DNA of 64,000 nt. Origin: Saccharothrix espanaensis DSM 44229 (GTDB lineage Bacteria > Actinomycetota > Actinomycetes > Mycobacteriales > Pseudonocardiaceae). The position numbers and the translations under genes were made by a program. Positions 62,188-64,000 of this stretch are shown piece by piece. The DNA is taken from NCBI RefSeq assembly GCF_000328705.1, contig NC_019673.1, forward strand, positions 682,001-746,000, given 5' to 3'. Position 1 is the stretch's first letter, and the number at the start of each line of letters is the position of its first letter. The notes beneath the pieces are model-generated. The model was not told the DNA's origin, did not search any database, and saw nothing but the letters and a program-made list of their open reading frames with translations.

Positions 62188-64000
<1,813 letters not shown>

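Overview
The window is 64 kb of very GC-rich, densely coding chromosome from an actinomycete. Gene order and content point to the Pseudonocardiaceae (the Saccharothrix/Lentzea/Actinosynnema type is my inference). Evidence: codons end almost always in G or C; GTG starts are common; several mycobacterium-like syntenic blocks are intact (galU-glp-rimJ-sepX-tRNA-Ala; pmt divergent from rsmI; metG-tatD-rpfB-ksgA...ispE; pth-rplY-prs-glmU-tRNA-Gln; mfd-lpqU-like-mazG...eno); and two XRE/DUF397 modules are present, which are characteristic of filamentous actinomycetes. I see no rRNA, CRISPR array, insertion sequence or intact prophage. The window is core chromosome with accessory genes slipped between conserved blocks.

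Layout. 0-4 kb: UDP-glucose pyrophosphorylase, the MoeA-like divisome protein Glp, a RimJ-type acetyltransferase, the membrane protein SepX/GlpR, tRNA-Ala(CGC) and a strong terminator. 4-8 kb: a less GC3-biased histidyl-tRNA synthetase, a Crp-family regulator followed by a degenerate nucleotidyl-cyclase-like protein, and a decayed PPOX-family gene. 8-16 kb: an EndoQ-type PHP nuclease fused to a UvrD helicase, a secreted chitin-binding S1 protease, a TetR regulator, and a membrane Ser/Thr kinase with its kinase domain at the C-terminus. 16-25 kb: protein O-mannosyltransferase, rsmI, the first XRE/DUF397 module, metG, tatD, rpfB and ksgA. 25-28 kb: metNIQ methionine importer behind a SAM riboswitch and a short leader peptide, placed between ksgA and ispE. 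28-36 kb: DUF4184 membrane protein, ispE, an ABC-F ATPase, an eight-copy DivIVA-repeat protein, an acyl-AMP/CoA ligase and two unknown small proteins. 36-43 kb: pth, a four-copy DivIVA-repeat protein, ribosomal L25, prs, glmU, a GGDEF cyclase, tRNA-Gln and a lipase-like hydrolase. 43-47 kb: fatty-acyl desaturase with a palindromic promoter, TetR, a PQQ-type glucose/sorbosone dehydrogenase lipoprotein and a DUF4291 protein. 47-54 kb: mfd, a SurA-like lipoprotein, mazG and the second XRE/DUF397 module. 54-64 kb: tricorn protease, a Pro-rich exported protein, a DJ-1/GlxA-AraC pair, a lytic transglycosylase, a TPR protein, an alpha/beta hydrolase, a frameshifted cytochrome P450, and the start of enolase.

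How the genes work together. Cell-envelope growth and division is a recurring theme: galU, glmU, rpfB, lytic transglycosylase, Pmt, Glp/SepX and two DivIVA-repeat proteins. DNA repair and translation upkeep are also well represented (EndoQ-UvrD, Mfd, MazG, MetG, HisS, RsmI, RsmA, Pth, L25). The most unusual items are the paired DivIVA arrays, the EndoQ-UvrD fusion with a minisatellite linker and two TTA codons, the tandem SAM riboswitch plus leader peptide, the Crp/cyclase-like pair, and two genes with visible lesions (PPOX, P450).
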